Assembly: GCF_003583405.1 (NCBI RefSeq)
Contig: NZ_QXEC01000011.1
Coordinates: forward strand, 1-64,000
Direction: 5' to 3'
Source of the DNA: Micromonospora radicis
GTDB lineage: Bacteria; Actinomycetota; Actinomycetes; Mycobacteriales; Micromonosporaceae
Length of the DNA stretch: 64,000 bases
Position numbers and translations under genes: made by a program. The notes beneath the pieces are model-generated. The model worked only from the letters and a program-made list of their open reading frames with translations, did no database searches and was not told the origin of the DNA. Positions 7,018 to 15,298 of the stretch are shown here, piece by piece (within the stretch, counting starts at the first letter, position 1; the number at the start of each line of letters is the position of its first letter).

Positions 7018-8304
7018 TCAGGGGGTCAGCCGGTGGAGGTCGCGGGGGAAGGCGGTGACCTCGCGGATGTTGGGGGCGCCGGTCAGCCGGGCGACGAGGC
7101 GTTCCAGGCCGATGGCGAAGCCGCCGTGCGGGGGCATGCCGTGCCGGAACGCGTCGACGTAGCCGGCGTACGGCTCGACCGGCTCGCCCCGGGCCGCCAG
7201 GGCGGCCAGGTAGTCGGCGTACCGGTGCAGGCGTTGCCCGCCGGTGACCAGTTCCAGGCCCCGCAAGAGCAGGTCGAAGCCGTTGGAGTGGGCCGGCCGG
7301 GCCGGGTCGGGATGGGTGTAGAAGGGCCGCTTCGCCATCGGGTACCCGGTGACGAAGACGAAGTCCGACCCGTGTTCACGCCGTGCCCAGTCGCCCACCG
7401 CGCGTTCGTGTGCGGGGGCCAGGTCGGGCTCGTCGGCGGGTGCGCCCGCGATCCGCAGCGCCTCGGTGAAGTGCACGGCCGGGATCTGGGCCGGCACCTC
7501 CGGCGGGCTCACGCCGAGCGTGGCCAGCGCGGCACCGGCCCGGTCGCCGACGGTGTCCAGCATGCCGGCGAGGGTGTCCCGCAGTACCGCCATCACGTCC
7601 CGGTGGTCGGCGACGAAGCCCAGTTCGGCGTCGAGCGAGGTGTACTGGGCGAGGTGCCGTACGGTGTCGTGCGGTTCGGCGCGGAACACCGGCCCCACCT
7701 CGTACACCCGCTCGAAGACCCCGACCATGAGCTGCTTGTAGAACTGCGGCGACTGGGCCAGGTACGCGGGCCGGCCGAACCAGTCCAGGGCGAAGACGTC
7801 CGCTCCGCTCTCGGTGGACGAGCCGACCACCTTCGGCGTGTGGATCTCCACGAAGCGGCGGGCGTCCAGGGTGGCCCGGAAGCCGGCCACCGCCGCCGCC
7901 GAGATGCGCAGGGCGGCCGAGCGGCGCGGGTGGCGCAGCGCGACCGGCGCGTGGTCGAGCTGGGTGGGGAGGCTGGCGGTGAGGGTGGGCCGGTAGAGGT
8001 CGAACGGGGGCGCCACGGCGGGTGGCCCGAGCGGACGTACCGTCGGGTCGGTCAGCTCGACACCGGCGGGCGCGGCGGGGTTCGCGGCCACCGTGGCCAC
8101 CACCTCGACGACGGTCTCCTCGGGCAGTGCCTCGACCTGGGCGCGTACCGCCGGGTCGGTGACCACGACCTGGGCCAGTCCGGCGGCGTCGCGGACGATC
8201 AGGAAGGCCACCGACTTGAGCAGTCGGCGGCGGTGCACCCAGCCGGCGATCCGGACGGTACCGCCGGTGTGCCGGGTGAGCTGGTCGGACAGGATGCGTT
8301 GCAC
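7018..8304 (-). CDS. aspS: Aspartyl-tRNA synthetase, archaeal/eukaryotic (short) type
   Basis: This 428-residue class II synthetase charges tRNA-Asp, and possibly tRNA-Asn if non-discriminating. It has an N-terminal OB-fold anticodon domain (residues about 10-105, GTVRIAGWVHRRRLLKSVAF) and a catalytic core. Motif 2 is FRAEPHDT...YTSLDAELGF, RPFYTHPDP is typical of the short AspRS branch, and motif 3 is GFAIGLERLVARL. It lacks the large GAD insertion of normal bacterial AspRS, so it belongs to the archaeal/eukaryotic-like group. I chose the GTG at 8304 because GAGGAGGT lies six bases upstream and the T-box leader ends there. Its expression is predicted to be controlled by that leader. Whether the genome also carries a bacterial-type aspS cannot be seen here. 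Confidence 0.88.
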   Translation of the reverse strand: MQRILSDQLTRHTGGTVRIAGWVHRRRLLKSVAFLIVRDAAGLAQVVVTDPAVRAQVEALPEETVVEVVATVAANPAAPAGVELTDPTVRPLGPPAVAPPFDLYRPTLTASLPTQLDHAPVALRHPRRSAALRISAAAVAGFRATLDARRFVEIHTPKVVGSSTESGADVFALDWFGRPAYLAQSPQFYKQLMVGVFERVYEVGPVFRAEPHDTVRHLAQYTSLDAELGFVADHRDVMAVLRDTLAGMLDTVGDRAGAALATLGVSPPEVPAQIPAVHFTEALRIAGAPADEPDLAPAHERAVGDWARREHGSDFVFVTGYPMAKRPFYTHPDPARPAHSNGFDLLLRGLELVTGGQRLHRYADYLAALAARGEPVEPYAGYVDAFRHGMPPHGGFAIGLERLVARLTGAPNIREVTAFPRDLHRLTP

Positions 8305-8640
8305 GGCTACCTCCTCGATCGGTCGCAACGCGATCCCCGGGAGGTGTGGGCGAGCGGGAGCCTCGCGGTGCCACCACACCTTCGCTTCCGCCTGGGCGGA
8401 AGCCTCGTTCGTCGCCTTTTGCCGGGGCCAGCCGGGCGGGCTCTACTGGGCACGCGGCGCTCAAGCAGGGGCCCTTGCGCCATCGCAGGCGTCAAGAAGG
8501 GCCCTTCCTTGCCCCGCGGGCTGTTCTTCCCGCAGCTCGGGAGGGTCTTCGCGACCCCGGTGCCAGACCGCCTCGCAGCAACCGGCGGCTCTCTTCAACT
8601 GGCGGGGCGGGGCGCTACTCGGCTCCGTCATCGCAACGTG
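8305..8640 (-). promoter_or_regulatory. T-box leader with aspartate (GAC) specifier, translational type
   Basis: Read on the minus strand, the leader shows a T-box sequence TGGCACCGCG (8373-8364). It also has a stem I distal loop region AGAGAGCCGCCGGTTGCTG, and an AGTA/GAA loop-E pair (8619-8616 and 8550-8548) followed directly by the triplet GAC (8547-8545), the Asp codon. GCTTCCGCC/GGCGGAAGC forms a stem-III-like hairpin just before the T-box. Downstream, AGGTGTGG (8381-8374) can pair with CCACACCT (8349-8342) around the T-box, while ACCTCC (8345-8340) can instead pair with the Shine-Dalgarno GGAGGT (8314-8309). This predicts that uncharged tRNA-Asp frees the ribosome site. No U-run terminator is visible. 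Confidence 0.85.
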
Positions 8641-8777
8641 ACCGGCACGCTAGCACCATCAGCCGCCGCCATGTGACCCGTTTCTGCCGCCTCGGGTGTC
8701 CGGCGTCACAGGTCCTGCGAGGTGACGGCCGTCGCCTGCTGTTCATCGACGGCCACCATCCGGCGTAGGCTCGTTTT

Positions 8778-9764
8778 GTGACGATCGAGCACTCCGCACC
8801 GACGACCGGCCAGGCCGCGAGTACCGCGACGCCCGCCCCCGAAGGGCGACGGCTGCTGCGGATCGAGGCCCGCAACGCCGAGACGCCGATCGAACGCAAA
8901 CCGCCGTGGATCAAGGTCAAGGCCAAGATGGGTCCGGAGTACACCCAGTTGCGCGGGTTGGTCTCGCGCGAGGGGCTGCACACGGTGTGCCAGGAGGCCG
9001 GTTGTCCCAACATCTACGAGTGCTGGGAGGACCGCGAGGCGACCTTCCTCATCGGCGGTGACCAGTGCACCCGCCGCTGCGACTTCTGCCAGATCGACAC
9101 GGGCAAGCCGGCCGAGTTCGACGCCGACGAGCCGCGCCGGGTGGCCGAGTCGGTGGTCTCGATGGGCCTGCGGTACGCCACCATCACCGGCGTGGCCCGC
9201 GACGACCTGCCCGACGGCGGCGCCTGGCTGTACGCCGAGACGGTCCGGCAGATCCACGCCCTGCAGCCGGGCTGCGGCGTCGAGCTGCTGATCCCCGACT
9301 TCAACGCGGTGCCCGAGCAGCTCGCCGAGGTGTTCGGCGCCCGCCCCGAGGTGCTCGCGCACAACGTCGAGACGGTGCCGCGGATCTTCAAGCGGATCCG
9401 GCCGGCGTTCCGCTACGAGCGCTCCCTGGACGTGATCCGGCAGGCCCGCGCCGCCGGCCTGGTCACCAAGAGCAACCTGATCCTGGGGCTGGGCGAGGAG
9501 CGGGCCGAGATCTCCCAGGCGCTGCGAGACCTGCACGACGCCGGCTGCGAACTGATCACCATCACGCAGTACCTGCGCCCCACCCCCCGGCACCACCCGG
9601 TCGAGCGTTGGGTGAAGCCGGAGGAGTTCGTCGAGCTGAGCGCCGAAGCCGAGGAGATCGGCTTCGCCGGGGTGATGAGCGGGCCGCTGGTCCGCTCGTC
9701 GTACCGCGCCGGCCGGCTCTACCAGCAGGCCCTCGCCGCCCGTGAGGGCGTCGCCGTCGGCTGA
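8778..9764 (+). CDS. lipA: Lipoyl synthase LipA
   Basis: LipA is a radical SAM enzyme that inserts two sulfurs into protein-bound octanoyl groups made by LipB. The 328-residue protein has the auxiliary cluster motif [13 protein letters not shown] (C-x4-C-x5-C) and the radical SAM motif CTRRCDFCQ (C-x3-C-x2-C), and ends with the conserved SSY region (VRSSYRAG) whose Ser ligates the auxiliary cluster. The GTG start at 8778 is supported by the normal family N-terminus. It lies divergent from the T-box leader and downstream of lipB in the same direction, separated from it by the TetR operon and aspS. Confidence 0.97.
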   Translation: MTIEHSAPTTGQAASTATPAPEGRRLLRIEARNAETPIERKPPWIKVKAKMGPEYTQLRGLVSREGLHTVCQEAGCPNIYECWEDREATFLIGGDQCTRRCDFCQIDTGKPAEFDADEPRRVAESVVSMGLRYATITGVARDDLPDGGAWLYAETVRQIHALQPGCGVELLIPDFNAVPEQLAEVFGARPEVLAHNVETVPRIFKRIRPAFRYERSLDVIRQARAAGLVTKSNLILGLGEERAEISQALRDLHDAGCELITITQYLRPTPRHHPVERWVKPEEFVELSAEAEEIGFAGVMSGPLVRSSYRAGRLYQQALAAREGVAVG

Positions 9765-9834
9765 GCGACGGCAACGGCCGCCACGCCGGTGCGGTCGCCG
9801 TCCGGACCCGCCGGCCAGATGCCATGATCAGCAG

Positions 9835-11532
9835 GTGACCGCCGAGGTACGCCGAGAGCACCCCATCGCGCTGCGCGCGCTGCCGGCGGCCCTGCGTACG
9901 CTGCCCGGTTCGCTGCGGTTGCCGGCCGACCCCCGGCTGCCCGGCCTGCTCACCCTGCTGGCGGTGCTCGCCGGGGTCGGCTACCGCCTGGCGTTGCTGC
10001 GTCACGACGCACCGCCGACCAACAGCGACGAGGCCACCATGGGGCTGGCCGCGCTGCACATCGCGCGGGGTCAGGAGTTCCCGGTCTGGTTCTACGGCCA
10101 GTCGTACATGGGCACCCTGGATGCGTGGCTGGCCGCCCCGGTGTTCGCGGTGGCCGGGCCGAGCACGTTCGGCCTGCGCCTGCCCACCCTGGCGATGTAC
10201 GCGCTGTTCCTGCTGCTGAGCTGGCGGTTGACGGTGCGGCTGACCGGGGACCACTGGTTCGCCCTGCTGGTGGTGACGCTGCTCGCGCTCGGTTCGGACC
10301 GGATCGTCAAGAACCAGTTGATCGCCGGGGGCGGCTATCCGGAGATGAACGTGGCCGGGGTGGCGTTGGCGCTGCTGGCGTACGACCTGGCGGTCGGGCG
10401 GCCCGGTCGACGGCTGCCCCGCTGGGCGGCCTGGGGTCTGCTGGGCGGGCTGATGCTCTGGGTCGATCCGCTGGTGCTGCCGTACGTGGGCGCCACCGGG
10501 CTGGTGTTGGCCGCGTACCGCTGGCGGGAGCTGCGAGGTCGGGCCGGGGCGCTGCTCTCGCTCGGCGCCCTGCTCGGTGCGGCGCCGCTGCTGGTGGACA
10601 GCCTGGTCGCCGGTCGTAATCCGCTGGCGGCGGTGCTCACCGCCAGCGGCGCGGCCCAGCCCGCCGGCTGGGCCGACCGGCTGTACGGCGGGTTGGTGCT
10701 CGGCCCGGCGCTCGGCATGGGTTTCTGCGACCCGGGTCGGTGCGCCGGCTGGCAGCTGTGGTGGTCGGCGGCGCTGCCGGTGCTGCTGTTGGCCGCCGCA
10801 CTGCTCGCCTGGCGCACGCTGCGCGGTCACCGGGTCGTCGACGCGGGGGCGGCCGCCGCCGGACCGGCCGATCCTGTGGACACCCCGGGCGCGGTGGCGC
10901 CACGGGTGGGTGCGGCGGTGACGCTGGCCCTGGTCGGTGCGGCCGTGGCGACCGTGGCGGCGTACGCGGTCAGCAGCGCCGCCGGGCTGACGCCGGTGGA
11001 GAGCGCCCGCTACCTCTCCTGCCTGTTGATCTCCGTACCGGTGCTGCTGTGGCCGCTGTGGAGAGCGGCCCGGCGGCGCCCGGCGACCGGCACCGGGCAG
11101 CGTCGGCCGGGCCGGGGGTGGGCTGCCGTCGGGCGGGGCGCGGCGGTGGCGGTGCTGGTGGCGACGCTGGGCACCGCGACCGCCGCCACGGCCGGCGCGA
11201 TCGGCCGGGTGGACGCGGTGCACGCCGCGGAGCTACGCCACACCGCGCTGGTCGCCGCGCTGCGCGAGCAGGGGGTACGGCACGTCTACGGCACCTACTG
11301 GACCTGCAACCGGCTCACCTTCGCCAGCGCGGAGGAGGTGGTCTGCGCGGTCGTCGACGACGACCTGAACCCGGGCCACGACCGCTACCGCCCGTACCGG
11401 GCGGCGGTACGGGCGTCGACGGCGCCCGCCTGGGTCGCGCCCGAGGGCTCAGCCCTGGCGGCCCGCCTCGACCAGCAGCCCTTCGACCTGCTCACCGTCG
11501 ACGGCTGGCGGGTCTACCTGCCCCACCGTTGA
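9835..11532 (+). CDS. GT39/ArnT-like membrane glycosyltransferase
   Basis: This is a 565-residue GT-C glycosyltransferase-like membrane protein with about 11 hydrophobic helices and a roughly 90-residue soluble tail (WTCNRLTFASAEEVVCAVVDDD region). The first extracytoplasmic loop carries NSDEATMGLAALHIARGQEFP, the acidic DE motif of the protein-mannosyltransferase/ArnT superfamily that binds polyprenyl-phosphate sugar, and WFYGQSYMGTLDAW, which is common in this branch. The GTG at 9835 is preferred over upstream codons because the protein then begins just before a short basic leader. The acceptor is unknown. The gene directly follows lipA (70 bp), with no functional link apparent. Confidence 0.75.
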   Translation: MTAEVRREHPIALRALPAALRTLPGSLRLPADPRLPGLLTLLAVLAGVGYRLALLRHDAPPTNSDEATMGLAALHIARGQEFPVWFYGQSYMGTLDAWLAAPVFAVAGPSTFGLRLPTLAMYALFLLLSWRLTVRLTGDHWFALLVVTLLALGSDRIVKNQLIAGGGYPEMNVAGVALALLAYDLAVGRPGRRLPRWAAWGLLGGLMLWVDPLVLPYVGATGLVLAAYRWRELRGRAGALLSLGALLGAAPLLVDSLVAGRNPLAAVLTASGAAQPAGWADRLYGGLVLGPALGMGFCDPGRCAGWQLWWSAALPVLLLAAALLAWRTLRGHRVVDAGAAAAGPADPVDTPGAVAPRVGAAVTLALVGAAVATVAAYAVSSAAGLTPVESARYLSCLLISVPVLLWPLWRAARRRPATGTGQRRPGRGWAAVGRGAAVAVLVATLGTATAATAGAIGRVDAVHAAELRHTALVAALREQGVRHVYGTYWTCNRLTFASAEEVVCAVVDDDLNPGHDRYRPYRAAVRASTAPAWVAPEGSALAARLDQQPFDLLTVDGWRVYLPHR

Positions 11533-11707
11533 CCCGGGCCGAAGCCGGTTCGGTGGCCGGCGGCGCCGGCCGGTACGGCGTCAGCGGGCCACGACGGGCA
11601 GGTCACGCCGGTACGCCACGGCGGCGGCCCCGCCCTCGGTCGGTCACCTCCGACCGGGGACCGGCCGCGGATCAACGGCGCGGCGGGCGACCACTAGACT
11701 CGACGGC

Positions 11708-12397
11708 ATGGCAAAGCCCCAGGAGAAGGTGTCGTTCGGCCAGCGGCTGAAGCAGATCGGGTTGGTGTTCCGGTTCACCGCCCGGCAGGACAAGTGGTTC
11801 GCGCCGCTGGCCGCCGCCGCGGTGCTGATCCCGCTCGCCCTCACCGTGGTCGCGGTCCTGCTCTGGAGTTGGATCTGGCTCCCGCTGGGCATCCTGTTCG
11901 CCCTGCTCTGCCTGCTGATCGTGCTCAACCTGCGGTCGAACCGGGCGATGATGAACGCCGCCGAGGGGCAACCGGGTGCCGCCGCGCAGATCATGGAGAA
12001 CATGCGCGGTGACTGGCGGGTCTCGCCCGCGGTCAGCTCCACCACCCAGATGGACATGGTGCACCTGGTCATCGGCCGGCCCGGCGTGATCCTGCTCGCC
12101 GAGGGCAACCCGCAGCGGGTGCGCGGCCTGCTCGGCCAGGAGAAGCGCCGACTCGCCAAGGTGATCGGCAACGCGCCGCTCTACGACTACGTGATCGGGC
12201 AGGAGGAGGGCGAACTGCCGATCCGCAAGCTGCGGATGACGCTGATGCGGCTGCCCCGCAACCTCAGCGGCAAGGACGTCAACTCCCTGGACAAGCGCCT
12301 CAAGGCGCTCACCGCCCGGCCGCAGATGCCCAAGGGCGCCGTGCCGAAGAACCTGCGTCCGCCGCGCGGGGCGTTCCGCCAGTCGCGCGGCCGCTGA
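11708..12397 (+). CDS. DUF4191 integral membrane protein
   Basis: This 229-residue protein belongs to the actinobacterial DUF4191 family, whose gene lies between lipA and glnA in many genomes including mycobacteria (Rv2219-like). Two transmembrane helices (residues about 37-75: WFAPLAAAAVLIPLALTVVA and WIWLPLGILFALLCLLIVL) are followed by a conserved cytoplasmic domain with GDWRVSPAVSSTTQMDMVH and RPGVILLAEG. The C-terminus is basic. Function is unknown. The start ATG at 11708 fits the family. Conservation of position next to the lipoate and glutamine genes, not experiment, is the only contextual clue. Confidence 0.85.
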   Translation: MAKPQEKVSFGQRLKQIGLVFRFTARQDKWFAPLAAAAVLIPLALTVVAVLLWSWIWLPLGILFALLCLLIVLNLRSNRAMMNAAEGQPGAAAQIMENMRGDWRVSPAVSSTTQMDMVHLVIGRPGVILLAEGNPQRVRGLLGQEKRRLAKVIGNAPLYDYVIGQEEGELPIRKLRMTLMRLPRNLSGKDVNSLDKRLKALTARPQMPKGAVPKNLRPPRGAFRQSRGR

Positions 12398-12405
12398 CCC
12401 ACCCC

Positions 12406-12480
12406 GCACGGCACGCCCTCGCACGCCCTCGCACGCCCTCGCACGCCCTCGCACGCCCTCGCACGCCCTCGCACGCCCTC
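12406..12480. repeat. 10-bp tandem array
   Basis: About seven copies of CACGCCCTCG follow the DUF4191 stop without interruption and run directly into the palindromic element at 12482. As with the other arrays here, no gene covers it. Confidence 0.9.
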
Positions 12481-12481
12481 G

Positions 12482-12552
12482 GCGATCATGCACTTCTGGT
12501 CGCCGTTATGGCGGATCTACGGCCTTTGTCGGGTCGGAGAGTGCATGATCGC
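12482..12552. repeat. GATC-containing palindromic element
   Basis: Perfect 13-bp arms GCGATCATGCACT (12482-12494) and AGTGCATGATCGC (12540-12552) enclose a 45-base loop that starts TCTGGTCGCC, the same core found in the elements at 6853 and 63282. It lies between the convergent DUF4191 and RDD genes. Confidence 0.85.
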
Positions 12553-12624
12553 GGGCGGAGTCGGGCGGGGATGCGGGGGAAGAGGGCGGGGAAGGGGCGG
12601 CAGGGGCGGGGTGGGGTGGGGTGG

Positions 12625-13023
12625 TCAGCGGGTGGCCGGGGTGACCACGGAGCCGGCCAGGCGGTCGTGCAGGCCACGCCGGTGCTGGTCCATCAGCAGG
12701 GCGGGCACGAACAGGGCCAGCAGCACGCCGCGCAGCAGGGCCCGGGGCAGGCCGATCCGGCCACCGTCGGTCCAGTCGACGCAGCGGATCCGGGTGAGGT
12801 ACATGCCGGGGGTCTGCGCGAACAGACCGAGGAAGACTGCGTACTCGACGATCAGCACGACAACCGGCGCCCAGGCGTCGCGGGCCGGGTCGGCGAAGAG
12901 GCCGGCCGCGAGCAGACAGAGCACCCAGTCGACGACCAGCGCTCCGAAGCGGCGCCCCAGGTCGGCCGGAGTGAAGCCGGCATCCGTGGCGGGTGGTGTC
13001 GGGTGGTGCGGCTGGGTGGTCAC
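12625..13023 (-). CDS. RDD family membrane protein
   Basis: This 132-residue protein with three hydrophobic helices belongs to the RDD family. ADLGRRFGALVVDWVLCLLA carries the Arg and Asp residues that name the family, followed by the second helix VVVLIVEYAVFLGLF, TPGMYLTRIRCVDW, and the third helix with a basic end QHRRGLHDRLAGSVV. Such proteins sit beside DUF4191 and glnA in actinobacteria (Rv2219A-like position). Function is unresolved; some RDD proteins act in ion transport. I chose GTG at 13023; a TTG at 13032 is in frame but has no better ribosome site. Confidence 0.85.
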   Translation of the reverse strand: MTTQPHHPTPPATDAGFTPADLGRRFGALVVDWVLCLLAAGLFADPARDAWAPVVVLIVEYAVFLGLFAQTPGMYLTRIRCVDWTDGGRIGLPRALLRGVLLALFVPALLMDQHRRGLHDRLAGSVVTPATR

Positions 13024-13056
13024 AGCGGGCAAGACTACTCAGAGCTGCCGTACCGG

Positions 13057-13190
13057 TCCTGGGCTGGCCCGGGGACTGGGGCCGGGCTGGCCCGGGGACT
13101 GGGGCCGGGCTGGCCCGGGGACTGGGGCCGGGCTGGCCCGGGGACTGGGGCCGGGCTGGCCCGGGGACTGGGGCCGGGCTGGGGCCGGGC
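13057..13190. repeat. 23-bp tandem array upstream of glnA
   Basis: Five copies of a 23-bp unit (GGCCCGGGGACTGGGGCCGGGCT) with exact 23-bp spacing are followed by degenerate half units. The array lies between the divergent RDD and glnA genes, upstream of the likely glnA promoter zone, and could form G-rich secondary structures. Confidence 0.9.
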
Positions 13191-13334
13191 TGGCCCGGGG
13201 GCTGGCCCAGGGCTGGGCGGCGCGCGGTGCCGAATCGGACCAACAACAGGAATCTTCACTACACTGGCACAGTCGGACCAGTCCCTCCGGCGGCAGCGTC
13301 CGCACCGATCCCGGCGTGACGCACCGCGAGGGAC

Positions 13335-13350
13335 GTAACACGGCAGAAAC
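13335..13350 (+). promoter_or_regulatory. Candidate GlnR box upstream of glnA
   Basis: GTAAC at 13335-13339, six bases, then GAAAC at 13346-13350 exactly match the actinobacterial GlnR half-site pattern (gTnAC-n6-GaAAC). The site lies 80 bp before the glnA start. A second half-site in phase is not convincing, so binding strength is uncertain. GlnR control of glnA is established in Streptomyces and relatives. Confidence 0.5.
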
Positions 13351-13429
13351 ACTGGAGACATGGCCGGGCAACCGTGCGGCCATAGCGTCGCCAGGAGCCT
13401 AGCCATCCGTGGACGTGCCAGGAGGACGA

Positions 13430-14854
13430 GTGTTCGCCAATCCCGAGGAACTCCTGCGTTACCTCAAGAACGAGGACGTGAAGTTCGTCGACGTTCGTTT
13501 CTGTGATCTGCCCGGCGTCATGCAGCACTTCAACCTGCCGGTGGAGTCCGTCGACGAGGACTTCTTCACCGACGGTCTCGCTTTCGACGGGTCGTCGATC
13601 CGCGGCTTCCAGGCGATCCACGAGTCGGACATGCTCCTGCTCCCGGACGTCGCGACCGCCTTCATCGACCCCTTCCGCGCGCAGAAGACCCTCGCGCTGA
13701 ACTTCTTCATCCACGACCCGTTCACCCGCGAGGCGTACTCCCGCGACCCGCGTAACGTGGCGAAGAAGGCCGAGGCGTACCTCGCCGCCAGCGGCATCGC
13801 GGACACCGCGTACTTCGGCCCCGAGGCGGAGTTCTACATCTTCGACTCGATCCGCCACGAGACCTCCGCCCACCAGGCCTTCTACTACATCGACTCGATC
13901 GAGGGCGCCTGGAACACCGGCCGCGAGGAAGAGGGCGGCAACCGCGGCTACAAGACCGCGTACAAGGGTGGCTACTTCCCGGTGCCGCCGGTCGACCACT
14001 ACGCCGACCTGCGCGACCAGATCGTCCGCAAGCTGATCGACACCGGCTTCACCGTCGAGCGCTCGCACCACGAGGTCGGCACCGCCGGCCAGGCGGAGAT
14101 CAACTACAAGTTCTCCACCCTGCTGCACGCCGGTGACCAGCTCCAGCTGTTCAAGTACATCGTCAAGAACACCGCCTGGTCCGCCGGCAAGACCGCGACC
14201 TTCATGCCGAAGCCGCTCTTCGGCGACAACGGCTCCGGCATGCACACCCACCAGAGCCTCTGGCTCAACGGTGAGCCGCTGTTCTACGACGAGACCGGCT
14301 ACGCCGGCCTGTCCGACACCGCCCGCTGGTACATCGGCGGTCTGCTGCACCACGCGCCGTCGCTGCTGGCCTTCACCAACCCGACGGTCAACTCGTACCG
14401 TCGCCTGGTGCCCGGCTACGAGGCCCCGGTCAACCTGGTCTACTCGCAGCGCAACCGCTCCGCCTGCACCCGCATCCCGGTGACCGGCAGCAACGCCAAG
14501 GCCAAGCGCGTCGAGTTCCGGGTGCCGGACCCGTCGGCCAACGTCTACCTCGCCTTCTCGGCGATGCTGATGGCCGGCCTGGACGGCATCAAGAGCAAGA
14601 TCGAGCCGCCGGCGCCGATCGACAAGGACCTCTACGACCTCCCGCCGGAGGAGTGGGGCGACGTCAAGCAGGTGCCGGGCTCGCTGCCGGCGGTGCTCGA
14701 CTCGCTCGAGGCCGACCACGACTACCTGCTCGACGGCGGCGTCTTCACGCCGGACCTGATCTCGACCTGGGTCGACTGGAAGCGGGCCAACGAGGTGGAC
14801 CCGGTGCGCCTGCGCCCGACCCCGCACGAGTTCGCCATGTACTTCGACTGCTGA
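13430..14854 (+). CDS. glnA: Glutamine synthetase type I (GlnA1)
   Basis: This is the main ammonium-assimilating glutamine synthetase, making glutamine from glutamate, ATP and ammonium as a dodecamer. At 474 residues it is normal type I-beta length. It has [11 protein letters not shown] with the ammonium-site Asp, [11 protein letters not shown] and [13 protein letters not shown] metal ligands, [10 protein letters not shown], and NRSACTRIP and [18 protein letters not shown] active-site loops. The adenylylation site DLYDLPPEE is intact with Tyr402. The adenylyltransferase gene glnE lies 5 kb away, so activity is probably set by GlnE. I chose the GTG at 13430 because AGGAGG lies seven bases upstream. 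A GlnR-like box precedes it and a strong hairpin follows. Confidence 0.97.
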   Translation: MFANPEELLRYLKNEDVKFVDVRFCDLPGVMQHFNLPVESVDEDFFTDGLAFDGSSIRGFQAIHESDMLLLPDVATAFIDPFRAQKTLALNFFIHDPFTREAYSRDPRNVAKKAEAYLAASGIADTAYFGPEAEFYIFDSIRHETSAHQAFYYIDSIEGAWNTGREEEGGNRGYKTAYKGGYFPVPPVDHYADLRDQIVRKLIDTGFTVERSHHEVGTAGQAEINYKFSTLLHAGDQLQLFKYIVKNTAWSAGKTATFMPKPLFGDNGSGMHTHQSLWLNGEPLFYDETGYAGLSDTARWYIGGLLHHAPSLLAFTNPTVNSYRRLVPGYEAPVNLVYSQRNRSACTRIPVTGSNAKAKRVEFRVPDPSANVYLAFSAMLMAGLDGIKSKIEPPAPIDKDLYDLPPEEWGDVKQVPGSLPAVLDSLEADHDYLLDGGVFTPDLISTWVDWKRANEVDPVRLRPTPHEFAMYFDC

Positions 14855-14870
14855 TCCAGATCAGCGTCAC

Positions 14871-14904
14871 CCGGGCCGGCTCCGCACTCGCGGAGCCGGC
14901 CCGG
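14871..14904 (+). terminator. Terminator hairpin after glnA
   Basis: A perfect 15-bp inverted repeat (CCGGGCCGGCTCCGC, loop ACTC, then its complement) begins 17 bases after the glnA stop. It lacks a U-run, as usual in high-GC actinobacteria. Confidence 0.8.
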
Positions 14905-14974
14905 CCGGTTGTTGGCCCAGCCGACCGGGAGGAGACCGGCGACGGGCGCCGCCACCCGCCCGACCTATCCGACC

Positions 14975-15103
14975 ATGGTCGCCACCGCCGTCGTCGTCGG
15001 CCTGCTCGGGTCCGCCCTCCTGCCGACGGCCGTGGCGCTGCGCCGTGGGCAGGTCGTGCCCGCGTCCGCCGAACCCTGTCCGACCTGCGGCGCCCACCGC
15101 TGA
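14975..15103 (+). CDS. Small putative membrane protein with CPTCG motif
   Basis: A possible 42-residue protein starting at ATG 14975 has one hydrophobic helix (VATAVVVGLLGSALLPTAVA) and ends with a CPTCGAHR zinc-ribbon-like knuckle. A helix plus a Cys pair is typical of real small actinobacterial proteins, but the best ribosome site (GGGAGGAG at 14927) is too far from this ATG, so the start may lie upstream at a non-ATG codon. I do not recognise a family. It lies downstream of the glnA terminator. Confidence 0.35.
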   Translation: MVATAVVVGLLGSALLPTAVALRRGQVVPASAEPCPTCGAHR

Positions 15104-15179
15104 CCCACCTGTCGGTGTTCGCCCCCCGGACCACCGTCGGGTCACCCGGCTCGGCTTGCGCGCCGGGGTGTCGGGCGCC

Positions 15180-15225
15180 GGTGGGTACATCTGTTGTCGC
15201 TGGAGCGACAACAGATGTACCCACC
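15180..15225. terminator. Perfect 22-bp inverted repeat between convergent genes
   Basis: GGTGGGTACATCTGTTGTCGCT (positions 15180-15201) is followed by two bases and then its exact reverse complement (15204-15225). It is far more AT-rich than its surroundings. The genes on the two sides converge, so a bidirectional terminator is the simplest role; origin from a mobile palindromic element is possible. Confidence 0.65.
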
Positions 15226-15298
15226 ACGGGTCGTGGAGGTCGGGGTGGACGAGTCGATCAAGCGCTTGCGGTCCGGGGGACGCCAGCGCCGGTGAGGC

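Noticed and set aside
8346..8768. Plus-strand frames across the T-box leader
   Set aside because: They overlap conserved RNA structure read on the other strand and have no protein-like features.
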